Numbered from the stretch's first letter, positions 44,486-53,905 are shown. The stretch is 64,000 nucleotides of DNA from an uncultured Clostridium sp. (GCF_910588715.1 NZ_CAJURG010000001.1:884072-948071), one strand, 5' to 3'. The notes: a model not told the origin generated them from the letters alone. A program made the numbers and translations.

Positions 44486-45168
44486 GAGGCTAATTCTTTT
44501 AATTTTTCAACCTCTTCAAAAGTAAGATTTCTCCATTTTCCATACTCTATATTATCTAATTTTATATTCATTATTCTAACTCTCTCTAATTTTACTACAT
44601 TATATCCAAAAGCTTTAGTCATTCTTCTTATTTGCTTATTAAGTCCTTGTGTTAAAACTATATTAAAAGTATCATCACTTATTTTATATACTCTGCACTT
44701 TCTTGTTATTGCATAGCCTATATCTACTCCATTTTCCATATTATTAATAAACTCATCATCAATTACTTTATCAACAGTCACTATGTATTCTTTTTCATGT
44801 AAATTATCCGCTTCTAATATCTTATTTGATAATATTCCATCGTTTGTCATTATTATTAATCCTTGAGAATTTTTATCTAATCTCCCAACAGGAAATATAT
44901 ATTGACCATAATTCATATAATCTATTATATTATTTTCTACACTTTCTGCTGCTGTGCAAGTTATACCTATTGGTTTATTTAAAGCTATGTATATTCTTTC
45001 TTTTTCCCTTACTCTTTCTCCATCTAATAATATTTCATCACACTCTTCTACCCATTGTCCCTTTTCACATAAAACACCATTTACAATAACTCTTTTCTCT
45101 TCAATTAATCTATTAGTTTCCCTTCTTGAACAAATTCCCAAATTACTAAAATATTTATTTATTCTCAT
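44473..45168 (-). CDS. rluF: 23S rRNA pseudouridine synthase, RluF-like
   Basis: A 231-residue RsuA/RluB/E/F-type synthase: N-terminal S4 domain (MRINKYFSNLGICSRRETNR), catalytic Asp in FPVGRLDKNSQGL, and TQGLNKQIRRM. The segments HEKEYIVTVDK, ITRKCRVYKI and KLERVRIMNIKL follow E. coli RluF (U2604 of 23S rRNA) more closely than RsuA. It acts on nascent rRNA. The ribosome-binding site is weak (AAGGA 13 bases upstream). Single gene. Confidence 0.85.
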   Translation of the reverse strand: MRINKYFSNLGICSRRETNRLIEEKRVIVNGVLCEKGQWVEECDEILLDGERVREKERIYIALNKPIGITCTAAESVENNIIDYMNYGQYIFPVGRLDKNSQGLIIMTNDGILSNKILEADNLHEKEYIVTVDKVIDDEFINNMENGVDIGYAITRKCRVYKISDDTFNIVLTQGLNKQIRRMTKAFGYNVVKLERVRIMNIKLDNIEYGKWRNLTFEEVEKLKELASYKK

Positions 45169-45267
45169 TTAAAATTTTTATCCTTCCCTAATTAATTTTA
45201 ATATTATAAAGATATTTTAAATTAATAATTTATTATACTTCTATTAAACCCAAAATTACAAATAAAA

Positions 45268-45290
45268 AAAGTCAGATAAAATCCGACTTT
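45268..45290 (-). terminator. Terminator of the CDF transporter gene
   Basis: AAAGTC/GACTTT arms with an inner G-C pair and one mismatch (45268-45275 with 45283-45290), followed on the minus strand by seven Ts, ten bases past the stop codon. Confidence 0.65.
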
Positions 45291-45299
45291 AAAATAAGC

Positions 45300-46172
45300 T
45301 TAATTTTTATAAGGTTCTGTATGAATATTTATTTCTTTAATATAATTTAAATTAGAAATTATACTTTTTTCTAATTCATCTGCAATATCATGAGCTTCTT
45401 CTAAAGTTTTATCATTATCAATTAAAATACTCATATCAACATAAGCAACTGAACCATACTTTCTAGACTTAAAATCCTTTATCCCATATATATTATCACT
45501 TTTACTTACTAATGCTTCAATTTCACTAATATCCTGCTTACTAATAGAACTATCCATTAATTCATCACAAGATGATTTTAATATATCTACTCCTACCTTT
45601 ACAACAACTATAGCTACTATTATTGATGCAATGGGATCTAATATTTTAAATCCAAGCATTGCACCTCCAATACCAATAAATGCAGCTATTGAAGAAAGTG
45701 CATCTGATCTATGATGCCATGCATCTGCCTTTAATGATGATGAATTAATTTTCTTTGCTACTCTTATTGTAATTTGATATTGATACTCCTTAATTCCTAT
45801 TGAAATAATTGCTACAATAAGAGGTAAAGCATTAGGAACTAATATATTATTTATATTAAATAACTCTTTGACACCATCATATCCTATTTTTATGGCTACA
45901 ATAATAAGTACTGAAGATAATATAAAAGAAACTAAACTTTCAGCTTTTTCATGACCATATTGATGCTCCTCATCTCTTGGCTTTCTTGAAATTTTATTTC
46001 CAATAAGAATTCCAATAGAAGTTATAATATCTGATGCTGAATGTAATCCATCAGATATTATTGCTGTAGAATTTCCTAAAAGCCCTGCTAATATTTTTAA
46101 TATAGTTAATACTACATTAAGTAAAATTGATATTAATGTTACCTTATTCGATTCGTCATATCTATGTTTCAC
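45300..46172 (-). CDS. Cation diffusion facilitator (CDF) metal transporter
   Basis: A 290-residue proton-coupled metal exporter with six membrane helices and the paired metal sites DGLHSASD in helix 2 and HHRSDALSS in helix 5, then a C-terminal cytoplasmic metallochaperone-like domain (DISEIEALVSKSDN to NIHTEPYKN). HXXXD and DXXXH patterns are usual for Zn/Fe/Mn exporters of the FieF/MntE type; which metal is not clear. The start is a GTG at 46172 after TAGGAGTG. A palindrome (46185-46200) lies immediately upstream. Confidence 0.9.
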   Translation of the reverse strand: MKHRYDESNKVTLISILLNVVLTILKILAGLLGNSTAIISDGLHSASDIITSIGILIGNKISRKPRDEEHQYGHEKAESLVSFILSSVLIIVAIKIGYDGVKELFNINNILVPNALPLIVAIISIGIKEYQYQITIRVAKKINSSSLKADAWHHRSDALSSIAAFIGIGGAMLGFKILDPIASIIVAIVVVKVGVDILKSSCDELMDSSISKQDISEIEALVSKSDNIYGIKDFKSRKYGSVAYVDMSILIDNDKTLEEAHDIADELEKSIISNLNYIKEINIHTEPYKN

Positions 46173-46184
46173 AATACCACTCCT

Positions 46185-46200
46185 ATTATCATTTGATAAT
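46185..46200. promoter_or_regulatory. Palindromic operator ATTATCA-n2-TGATAAT upstream of CDF gene
   Basis: A perfect 7+2+7 inverted repeat 13 bases upstream of the CDF start. A degenerate second copy (46253-46268) and another half-site (46244-46250) lie about 60 bases further up. The half-site TGATAAT equals the Fur-box half-site but in inside-out order. Confidence 0.5.
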
Positions 46201-46288
46201 TTTATTATATGTTTATAACTAATATGTGTACTTATTTTATGGTATTATCAGTTATATCATTTGATAATGAATTTAAATTATAAAAATA

Positions 46289-46366
46289 AAAAATAAGTAG
46301 ATTATTTTAGAATTATGACTATTTACCTTAAAACAAGCTAAATTCTATTAATATCTACTTATTTTT
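46289..46366 (-). terminator. Two-tier hairpin terminator of the asr-nar operon
   Basis: Outer arms of 14 bases (46289-46302 and 46353-46366) enclose an inner stem TAGAATT/AATTCTA (46308-46314, 46341-46347) and a 26-base loop; the outer stem is followed by T-rich sequence on the minus strand. It starts ten bases past the last stop of the operon. Confidence 0.75.
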
Positions 46367-46375
46367 TTATTTATA

Positions 46376-47599
46376 TTAATATACAAATTCTAAATTTTCT
46401 TTTTCATTAAAGAAATCAGAATAATCTATATCAAATATTGATTTTTTAACTTTTCTTATATCAATATTTTCTTTTATAAGTTGTGTTAATACTCCCACAT
46501 AAGATAAATCACCTTGAACTATAGCACCATATATTATTCCATCTTTATGAATTATCTTTTTGTAGTCTTTTCCTTTTACTTGCGTTTCTTCTGTATAACT
46601 ATCATCTGGCTTATTTACTAATCCTAAAGACATTGTTGCAACTCCACAAAAGTTCATGGTGTTTTTACTTCCAAAAAAGTCATTCATATAAACTTCTTTA
46701 CCTAACATATTATTTGCTGCAATAATTCCTTCTTTAACGGCAGTAGGCCATATAGGATTTCTTCCTGTTATATCTCCAGCTCCATAAACATCCTTTATAT
46801 TTGTTTCACCTTTTGAATTAATTATAAGACCAAATTTATCACATTCTATACCACTATCTTTTAAAAATTCTATATTTGCTCTGACACCTGTACATGCTAT
46901 TATTAATTCACAAGGCACTTCTTCTCCAGTATTTAATTTTATTGAAACTGGATTATTATTATCATCTACTATAACTTTTTCAGCTCTTACTCCAAATTTA
47001 AAATTTACTCCTTCTTCTTTTAATCTATCCTGATAAACTTCTGCAGAGTAATTATCTAATTGAAGTGGTAGTATTCTATCTCCCATTTCAATTAAAGTCA
47101 TATTTATATCATAACCTAAAAGACCTGCTAATACATCAACGCCAACTAATCCTGCTCCTAAAATAGCAACATTTTTAACCTTAGTAGCTTCTTCTTTAAT
47201 TTTTATTGCATCATCTAAATTTCTAAGTCCAACTATATTGTTTGCTGTTCTTAAATTTTCTATTGGCGGTAAAAATGATGATGAACCAGCAGCTAACAAA
47301 ACTTTATCATAATTTAAGTCTTCTCCATTTGATAATTTTAATTTTTTTACACTAGTATCTATTCCTGTTACTTCTACTCCTTTTATCCACTTTATTTTAT
47401 AATCTTCAAAAAAGTTTGCTGGAGTAAAATCTAAAGCTTTTATTTTTCTTCTTCCATCTAAGAAATGATGAAGTATGCATCTTGAATAAACGTATTCATC
47501 TTTAGAGACTAATATTATTTCTATACCTTTATCATTTTCACGCAAAGTTTTTGCTGCATTAATTCCAGATGCAGATGCTCCTACTATAACATATACCAT
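46376..47599 (-). CDS. FAD-dependent NAD(P)H oxidoreductase (electron input for nitrate/nitrite reduction)
   Basis: A 407-residue pyridine-nucleotide-disulphide-type flavoprotein: FAD motif VIVGASASGINAAKTL at the N-terminus, second nucleotide motif AILGAGLVGVDVLAGL, and VYGAGDITG near residue 285. It resembles the N-terminal part of nitrite reductase NirB and rubredoxin/ferredoxin reductases, so it may hand electrons from NAD(P)H to the adjacent ferredoxin. The frame opens at 47641, but AGGAGGTGG sets the ATG at 47599, which overlaps the ferredoxin stop (TAATG). It is the last gene of the operon. Confidence 0.82.
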   Translation of the reverse strand: MVYVIVGASASGINAAKTLRENDKGIEIILVSKDEYVYSRCILHHFLDGRRKIKALDFTPANFFEDYKIKWIKGVEVTGIDTSVKKLKLSNGEDLNYDKVLLAAGSSSFLPPIENLRTANNIVGLRNLDDAIKIKEEATKVKNVAILGAGLVGVDVLAGLLGYDINMTLIEMGDRILPLQLDNYSAEVYQDRLKEEGVNFKFGVRAEKVIVDDNNNPVSIKLNTGEEVPCELIIACTGVRANIEFLKDSGIECDKFGLIINSKGETNIKDVYGAGDITGRNPIWPTAVKEGIIAANNMLGKEVYMNDFFGSKNTMNFCGVATMSLGLVNKPDDSYTEETQVKGKDYKKIIHKDGIIYGAIVQGDLSYVGVLTQLIKENIDIRKVKKSIFDIDYSDFFNEKENLEFVY

Positions 47600-48012
47600 T
47601 ATTCTTCCACCTCCTCTAAAGTTAATGCATTCATTGGACATTTATCTACACATTGAGGAAAATTTTGTTCTGTTGATATACACATATCACATTTCATAAC
47701 CTCTCTATTAGTTTGATAATCCATTTTTAAAACTCCATAAGGACATGCCATTATACACATGTAACAAGTTGCACATCTACTTTTATCATAAAGCACATAC
47801 TTACTTTCATTATCCCTACTCATTGCTCCAGTTGGACATGCATAAACACATTCTGGTCTAGTACAATGTCTACAATAAATTGGTACAAATCTTCCTTCAC
47901 TATTAATAACTATCCTTCCTCTTGTATCTCTTGAACCATGAGACACCTTACAAGCAGTTGTACAAGTCAAACAGCCAATACATTTTTTTCTATCTATTTT
48001 TATTCTTTTCAT
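47599..48012 (-). CDS. Four-cluster 4Fe-4S ferredoxin subunit
   Basis: A 137-residue iron-sulphur protein of the HycB/DmsB type. Four cysteine groups are visible: CIGCLTCTTACK, YCRHCTRPECVYACP, CATCYMCIMACP and CDMCISTEQNFPQCVDKCP. It should carry electrons in the cytoplasm to the nitrate reductase encoded 11 bases upstream; C. perfringens nitrate reductase also uses a ferredoxin-like partner. The ATG at 48012 has TAGGAGATA. It is coupled by overlap to the flavoprotein gene. Confidence 0.85.
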   Translation of the reverse strand: MKRIKIDRKKCIGCLTCTTACKVSHGSRDTRGRIVINSEGRFVPIYCRHCTRPECVYACPTGAMSRDNESKYVLYDKSRCATCYMCIMACPYGVLKMDYQTNREVMKCDMCISTEQNFPQCVDKCPMNALTLEEVEE

Positions 48013-48023
48013 AGAAATATCTC

Positions 48024-50102
48024 CTAATCTATTTTTTCTATTTTTACTGGTACATATTTAAAGTTAGGTTCTTTTGAATATGTATCAAATATAGATGGTA
48101 ATAGTGAATTTGTTTCTATATAGTGCATTGGTGCATATATTTGATTCTTTTTAATAGTTCTACTTAATTTAACAACAAAATTATTACTTACTCCATTTGG
48201 TGATGTTAATTTAATTGTTTCATTTTCCTTAATTTTAAGCTCATCAGCTAAATCTGTATTTATATTTACATAACCCTCATGTGGAACTATTGCAGAAACA
48301 TCTGGTATTTCTCTAGTTCTTGTTTGTGTATGCCATTGACCAACAGTACCCCTTCCTGTATTAAATAAATATGAATACTCTTTTGATTGTTCGTAAGGAA
48401 CTGGTGCTACATCTTCATATATAAATTTAGCCTTACCACTTGGTGTATAATACTTATTGTCTTCAAATAATCTTCTCTCATCCTCTTCTAACCTTTCTCC
48501 TTTTCTAAATGGCCATTGAACGCCTCTTGAATCTTTTAGCATATCATAATCTACACCTGTAATGTCACAAGGCATCCCCTTAGTACATGCTTTTAATGTT
48601 TCAAAGGCATCTCTTGGTGTTTTCCATTTATCTAGTAATTTTCCCATTCCTAAAGCTTTTCCTATGCCAAGCATAATATCATAATCTGTTAGTTCATTTT
48701 CTTTCTTTTCTAATACTGGATTAAGTTTAGATAATCTTCTTTCTGTATTTATTAATACTCCTTCTTTTTTTAATCCATTAGTTGAAGGTAATAATAAATC
48801 ACAATACTCTGCTGTTTCTGTATCTGAATAAATATCTTGTAAAACTAAAAATTCTAATTTTTCAGCTGCTTTTTTAAACTCTGAATTATTTATCCAAGAA
48901 ATTATTGGATTAGTTGCAATTATCCATAAAGCTTTTATTTCTCCAGAATTTATCTTATCTATTATAACGTTATATGGTAATGTAGGTTTCTTAGGTAACA
49001 TTTCAGAATCTATATCTAAAGCTTCTGCTACTGCCTTTCTTCTTGCCTCATTATCATATTCTCCTCCACCATAAAGACCAGTAGTATTACTAAAAAGTCT
49101 AGAACCCATAGCATTACATTGACCAGTTATAGAATTTGCTCCAGTTCCAAGTCTACCTATATTTCCTGTCATTAAAGCAATATTTATAATTGCTTGTGCT
49201 GTTCTTACAGCTTGATAACTTTGATTTACTCCCATAGTCCACCAAAGCGATACTCGTTTTCCATTATGTATTATTTCTGCTAGCTCTAATACTCTTAATT
49301 TTGAAATTCCTGTTTTTTCTTCAACATCATCTAATGTATATTTTTTTACATGTTCCTTAAAACCTTCAAAATCTTCTGTATAGTTTTCAATATAATTATT
49401 ATCAATCCATTCCTTTTCAATAAGAACATTAGCTAATGTATATAAAAGTGTTAAATCTGATTTTGGCTTTATGTCTATCCACATATCACAATTTGTTACA
49501 GTTTCTGTCCTTCTTGGGTCTATAGCAATTTTTATACACTCTTTATTATTTTTAGTCTTTCCCCAAAGAATTGGATGGGCAACTATTGGGTTAGAACCAA
49601 TAAATATAATTACATCTGAATGTTCTAAATCATTTAATGTATATGGTGGTGCATCAAATCCAAAACTTTGTTTATAAGCAACTACTGATGTAGCCATACA
49701 AAGCCTTGTATTTCCATCTCCATTTCCCCCTAAAAATGTTCTTCCTATATGTCCTGCTAATGCCATTTCTTCTGTAGCTAATTGACCTGTACTTAAGAAT
49801 GCAAAGCTTTCTTTTCCATATTTCCCCTGTATTTCAGTTACTCTTTTTGCAAATAAATCAAAGGCTTCTTGCCATTGAATTTGTTTTAATTCTCCACTTT
49901 TATCTCTTACAAGTGGTAATACCGGATTTTCAAATTCTGTATTTTGCTTATCTAAATTTAATCCTTTTACACAACAAAATCCCTTATTTACAGGATAATC
50001 AACGGTAGGTACTACCCTTTTAATAAAACCATCATCTTCAACATGAAAATCCATATTACATGCTATAGAACAATAATTACAAGTTGATCTTATAACCTTC
50101 AA
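48024..50102 (-). CDS. narB: Molybdopterin nitrate reductase catalytic subunit (NarB/NasC-type)
   Basis: A 692-residue Mo-bis-MGD oxidoreductase. The N-terminal CNYCSIACNMDF with a later GFCCVKG binds a 4Fe-4S cluster. A cysteine in NTRLCMATSVVAYKQSFG is placed to be the molybdenum ligand, as in nitrate reductases, rather than Ser or SeCys as in other families. GSNPIVAHP and TGQCNAMGSR are typical cofactor-binding stretches. There is no Tat signal, so it is cytoplasmic (assimilatory or fermentative nitrate reduction, as in C. perfringens). The TTG start at 50102 is nine bases after AAGGAG. Formate dehydrogenase is less likely. Confidence 0.85.
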   Translation of the reverse strand: MKVIRSTCNYCSIACNMDFHVEDDGFIKRVVPTVDYPVNKGFCCVKGLNLDKQNTEFENPVLPLVRDKSGELKQIQWQEAFDLFAKRVTEIQGKYGKESFAFLSTGQLATEEMALAGHIGRTFLGGNGDGNTRLCMATSVVAYKQSFGFDAPPYTLNDLEHSDVIIFIGSNPIVAHPILWGKTKNNKECIKIAIDPRRTETVTNCDMWIDIKPKSDLTLLYTLANVLIEKEWIDNNYIENYTEDFEGFKEHVKKYTLDDVEEKTGISKLRVLELAEIIHNGKRVSLWWTMGVNQSYQAVRTAQAIINIALMTGNIGRLGTGANSITGQCNAMGSRLFSNTTGLYGGGEYDNEARRKAVAEALDIDSEMLPKKPTLPYNVIIDKINSGEIKALWIIATNPIISWINNSEFKKAAEKLEFLVLQDIYSDTETAEYCDLLLPSTNGLKKEGVLINTERRLSKLNPVLEKKENELTDYDIMLGIGKALGMGKLLDKWKTPRDAFETLKACTKGMPCDITGVDYDMLKDSRGVQWPFRKGERLEEDERRLFEDNKYYTPSGKAKFIYEDVAPVPYEQSKEYSYLFNTGRGTVGQWHTQTRTREIPDVSAIVPHEGYVNINTDLADELKIKENETIKLTSPNGVSNNFVVKLSRTIKKNQIYAPMHYIETNSLLPSIFDTYSKEPNFKYVPVKIEKID

Positions 50103-50183
50103 TATAAATCACTCCTTATTTATAATTTTCACTTTTTTAATAACTCTTTTAATTTTTATTTCATTTTTTTATATTTAAAATTT

Positions 50184-51167
50184 TTATTTTCTCATGTAAT
50201 GTACTCCACCCCAATTTACATTCTCACTTACTTCTGCTAATTCAGGTAAATCAACTCCATCTAAAGCCCATTTTTTATATTCTTTATATCCAACTCTATC
50301 TACTATATATCCAATATGTTCTTTTCCATAAGGTGCATCTGGGCTTATATATTCTCTAACAAATTTATAAGTATTATCTATTACTTTTAATACTGTATCT
50401 TCATCTGCCCATTTTATAAAGTCTTCCGCAATTCTAGGATTTGTTTTTCCTGTCCTTCCCATAATAACAATTCTATAATATTTTTTTGGACTTCTAACCC
50501 AAGCATTATTAGGACATGCCAAGACACATTCTCCACATCCAATACATTTACTTTGATCTCTAACTACTTTATAATTTTTTGCAGATAATGCTGTAGTTGA
50601 TACTTGTTTACACTTTTTTACACAAGCTCCACAGGATATACATCTATAAGAATCATAAATAGGTAAACACATTCCTATTATTCCTATATCATGCATTCTA
50701 GCTTTTATACAGTCATTAGGACATCCTGTTGCTGCTATTTTTACATGTAAATCATCTGGATAAACCATGTCTTCAATTTTTCTTGCTAATTCTGTTGTGT
50801 TATATTGGGCTTTTGGACAAATATTATTGCCTATGCAAGATGTTATATTTCTTGTTCCAGCTGATGGATATCCTGTTCCCTTATGTTGTTGATTAGTTCC
50901 CATATTATCAATGATAGGTTGAAGTGCTTGATTAACTTCTTCCATCTTCTCCATTGGAATTCCTAATACCTCAAACCCCTGTCTTGTTGTAATATGAATT
51001 CTTCCATCTCCATATTTATCAGCAAGCTCTGCAACTAGCTTTAATGTATCCGTATAAATAGAACCTCCAGGAACTCTAATTCTTACAGCTGTCATATATT
51101 TATTTTTAGTTATTCTAAAAGCATTTTTCATTGTCTTTTTCGTATTTAAATCATGTAAAAAATCCAT
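50184..51167 (-). CDS. asrC: Anaerobic sulfite reductase subunit C (siroheme subunit)
   Basis: A 327-residue siroheme-4Fe4S reductase subunit. The siroheme/cluster ligands are in CIGNNIC (C-x5-C) and TGCPNDC (C-x3-C). Two added ferredoxin clusters are CISCGACVKKCK and CIGCGECVLACP. RIHITTRQGFEVLGIP is the substrate-arginine region. It performs six-electron reduction of sulfite to sulfide; enzymes of this class also reduce nitrite to ammonia. It forms a complex with AsrA and AsrB and is followed by the nitrate reductase gene after 81 bases. The ATG at 51167 follows GGAGGT. Confidence 0.93.
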   Translation of the reverse strand: MDFLHDLNTKKTMKNAFRITKNKYMTAVRIRVPGGSIYTDTLKLVAELADKYGDGRIHITTRQGFEVLGIPMEKMEEVNQALQPIIDNMGTNQQHKGTGYPSAGTRNITSCIGNNICPKAQYNTTELARKIEDMVYPDDLHVKIAATGCPNDCIKARMHDIGIIGMCLPIYDSYRCISCGACVKKCKQVSTTALSAKNYKVVRDQSKCIGCGECVLACPNNAWVRSPKKYYRIVIMGRTGKTNPRIAEDFIKWADEDTVLKVIDNTYKFVREYISPDAPYGKEHIGYIVDRVGYKEYKKWALDGVDLPELAEVSENVNWGGVHYMRK

Positions 51168-51179
51168 TGCATCAACCTC

Positions 51180-51974
51180 CTAATCATATAAATTCTTTCC
51201 AAAAGCATAATTAAACACTGGGCCATCAGTACATATATAAGTTGTGTTCATTCTACAATGCCCACACTTTCCAAGTCCACAACACATTTTTCTTTCATAA
51301 GAAACCCACATATTATAATCTTGTATGCCTATCTTTTGGAATTCAATTATTGTAAATTTCATCATCATTGGAGGACCAACAATTACAACTGAAACATTGC
51401 ATTTGTCATTTATACTTAGTTCTGGTACATATTTTGTTACAAGTCCAACTTTACCATTATAATTATCATCGCCTTTATCCACGGTTAATATAACATTAAA
51501 TTTAGCTTTCCATTTTTCTATGTCTTCCTTAAATAAAATATCATCTGGAGATCTAAATCCACATATAAGTGTTACACTTTTACATTCATCTATATTTTCA
51601 TAAAAATACTCTAAAATCCCTCTAACTGGCGCTAATCCACTTCCCCCTGATACAATTATTATTTCTTTATCTATATAATTTTTAAGTTCAAAGCCATTTC
51701 CATAAGGTCCTCTTACTCTCAAAGTATCACCTATATTTAATTTAAATATTTCTTCAGTAACCTTTCCTACCTCTCTAATAGTAAAATCTAAATATTCATC
51801 ACTATAGCCTGATACTGATATGGGTGATTCACCATATTTCGGCATTGATATTTCAAAAAATTGACCTGGATTTATTTCCCCGCATTTTCTTTCTACTCTA
51901 AAAGTCCACTCTTTAGATGTATGCTTAATAATATCTAAAATTTTAACTTTATAAGGAATATATTCATTTTTCAT
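51180..51974 (-). CDS. asrB: Anaerobic sulfite reductase subunit B (flavin/NADH subunit)
   Basis: A 264-residue ferredoxin-NAD(P)H-reductase-like subunit: FAD-binding RVRGPYGNGF, NAD-binding VSGGSGLAPVRGIL, VVIVGPPMMMKFT, and a PyrK-like 2Fe-2S segment MCCGLGKCGHCRMN plus a downstream Cys. It takes electrons from NADH. The start overlaps the asrA end; ATG at 51974 follows GGGGAGGA. Length is normal. Confidence 0.93.
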   Translation of the reverse strand: MKNEYIPYKVKILDIIKHTSKEWTFRVERKCGEINPGQFFEISMPKYGESPISVSGYSDEYLDFTIREVGKVTEEIFKLNIGDTLRVRGPYGNGFELKNYIDKEIIIVSGGSGLAPVRGILEYFYENIDECKSVTLICGFRSPDDILFKEDIEKWKAKFNVILTVDKGDDNYNGKVGLVTKYVPELSINDKCNVSVVIVGPPMMMKFTIIEFQKIGIQDYNMWVSYERKMCCGLGKCGHCRMNTTYICTDGPVFNYAFGKNLYD

Positions 51975-51977
51975 TGC

Positions 51978-52991
51978 TTATTCCTCCCCTTGTTTACCTT
52001 TAACAAATTCTGTTACCTTATTCATTGCAGTAGATATTGATATATATTGAGGGCATACATCATCACATCTTCCACAACCTACACACATTTGTACGCCAAA
52101 TCTTTCACCATAGTCATACATCTTGTGCATAGTTTTATATCTCATTCTATCTCCATTTCTTAATCTAACATCATGCCCCCCAGCCATTAAAGAAAATCCA
52201 GGTATTTGACATGATGCCCCTACTCTTCTTCTTTCACCACATCTAGGATTATCTTGACTTACTATATCCTGCATTGTATAACAAGAGCATGTTGGACAAG
52301 AAAGATTACATCTTCCACAAGCTATACATCTATAATCATATTCTCGCCATAATTCTGCTTCTGCTACTTCTAAAGGATTTAATTTTTCTGGAAGCTTTAC
52401 TTTAACATCATTAGATGATACAAAATCAATATTAAAATCTATCTCTTCTCCTATAAAAATATCTTTAAATTCATCATCTTTTATATCTATGTATACATTG
52501 CCTTTATCAAACTTTATTGCTAATGAATAATCATCAGTTGTATTAGTTCCAAAGCTTACACAAAAACAATTTCTAAAACTTTCTTTACATCCAATTAAAA
52601 CTATTTTCACTTTATCTCTAAGTCTTTTATAATAATAATCAGGCTCTTTTCCATTATTTAAGTAAACATTATCTATTCTGTGCAAGCCATTAACATCACA
52701 AGAACGCATAAACACTAATATCTTTCTTTCATCAATAGTTGGCACCTTATACTGATCTTCTGTATAATAAAATAAAGTTTCTGTAACTGGCATAACTACT
52801 TCTTTAGCTGTAAAATGGGATTTACGATTAAATTCAATATCATTAATGCTACTTACTTCTTCATATCTAATTACATCCGTATCTGAATACTGTCCCGCAT
52901 ATGGTATAGATACTGGCGCAATAACTTTATATTTATCTTTTATACTATTTATTATGCTATCAAATTCTTGAGCAGTAATTTTTATTTTCAT
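51978..52991 (-). CDS. asrA: Anaerobic sulfite reductase subunit A (ferredoxin-like)
   Basis: A 337-residue iron-sulphur subunit with two 4Fe-4S groups near the C-terminus (CIACGRCNLSCPTC and CVGCGRCDDVCP) and a conserved RSCDVNGLHRID block. It relays electrons from AsrB to AsrC. A GTG at 53000 is in frame but sits on the AGAGAGGTGGAG site, so the ATG at 52991 is preferred. It is the first gene of the six-gene redox operon; a palindrome at 53053-53071 lies upstream. Confidence 0.93.
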   Translation of the reverse strand: MKIKITAQEFDSIINSIKDKYKVIAPVSIPYAGQYSDTDVIRYEEVSSINDIEFNRKSHFTAKEVVMPVTETLFYYTEDQYKVPTIDERKILVFMRSCDVNGLHRIDNVYLNNGKEPDYYYKRLRDKVKIVLIGCKESFRNCFCVSFGTNTTDDYSLAIKFDKGNVYIDIKDDEFKDIFIGEEIDFNIDFVSSNDVKVKLPEKLNPLEVAEAELWREYDYRCIACGRCNLSCPTCSCYTMQDIVSQDNPRCGERRRVGASCQIPGFSLMAGGHDVRLRNGDRMRYKTMHKMYDYGERFGVQMCVGCGRCDDVCPQYISISTAMNKVTEFVKGKQGEE

Positions 52992-53052
52992 TAACTCCAC
53001 CTCTCTCTATCATAAAAATATTTTCTGTAAAATTATTCTTTTATATTCATCT

Positions 53053-53071
53053 ATTATCATTTGTTGATAAT
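53053..53071. promoter_or_regulatory. Palindromic operator ATTATCA-n5-TGATAAT upstream of asrA
   Basis: Perfect 7-base half-sites with a 5-base centre, 62 bases upstream of the asrA start. The same half-sites occur upstream of the CDF gene at the other end of the operon (46185-46200). Confidence 0.5.
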
Positions 53072-53152
53072 TTTAAATAAATTCTTAATTTTATATAAAA
53101 CGTAACTTTAAAATAAATTAGTAAATTATTATTTATTATTTTGGATATAATA

Positions 53153-53221
53153 AAAACCAGTAAAAAAACTAAGCTTCCCTAATTCAAAATATGAATAGAA
53201 AATTTAGCTTTTACTGGTTTT
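53153..53221. terminator. Long terminator downstream of the PHP gene
   Basis: Outer arms of 13 bases (53153-53165 and 53209-53221) enclosing an imperfect inner stem, three bases past the PHP stop; A- and T-runs flank it on both strands. Confidence 0.75.
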
Positions 53222-53224
53222 ATT

Positions 53225-53905
53225 TTAATTTAACACCTTTAAGAATTTTTCAATTTCTTCATTATTTAAATACACATCACCAATCATTCCATGAAGTCTA
53301 TAACTTTCAATATAATTATGAAAATCTGATCCAGCAGTATAAATCATTTTTCTTTTATTTGCAATATCTATAAAATACTTAGTATCATTTTCTGTATTTT
53401 TAAAATATTTTGCTTCAATTCCATCAAAATTTATATTAATAATATTGTCAAAATCTCTTTTACATAAAAGGACAGGATGTGCAAGAACAACTGTTGCTCC
53501 AAAGAATCTTAGTATATCAACACCTGTTTGAGTACATAATCTATTATCAAAACCACAAAAATCAATTTTATCTTTAAATATTTTTCTTATCTCTTTGATT
53601 CTTCCCCTTTTAACATTTGAAAGTATTTCCTTTAATAAATCATTTCTATAACTATCATCTTTAAAATATCCTAATACATGTACTTTGCAATCATTATATT
53701 TAGTTGATAGTTCTACTCCTGGTATTACAAAAATATTATTTTTTCTTCCTTCTATAATGGCTTCATCTACTCCATCTGTATTATTATGATCTGTTATTGC
53801 CATTATATCTACCTGTTTTTCCTTTGCTAATCTTACAACTTGACTTGGTGTTAAACTTCCATCTGAATAAATTGAGTGTATATGAAAATCACCTTTTGTA
53901 TACAT
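53225..53905 (-). CDS. PHP-domain phosphoesterase
   Basis: A 226-residue polymerase/histidinol-phosphatase (PHP) domain protein. Metal-binding motifs are FHIHSIYSDGSLTP, ITDHNNTDGV, the PGVELSTKY glutamate, VLAHPVLL and GSDFHN. Relatives hydrolyse phosphate monoesters or 3',5'-nucleotide phosphates. The site is complete. The start ATG at 53905 has a weak AGGA site. It is separate from the infC operon upstream and ends at the terminator beside the asr operon. The exact substrate is unknown. Confidence 0.88.
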   Translation of the reverse strand: MYTKGDFHIHSIYSDGSLTPSQVVRLAKEKQVDIMAITDHNNTDGVDEAIIEGRKNNIFVIPGVELSTKYNDCKVHVLGYFKDDSYRNDLLKEILSNVKRGRIKEIRKIFKDKIDFCGFDNRLCTQTGVDILRFFGATVVLAHPVLLCKRDFDNIININFDGIEAKYFKNTENDTKYFIDIANKRKMIYTAGSDFHNYIESYRLHGMIGDVYLNNEEIEKFLKVLN

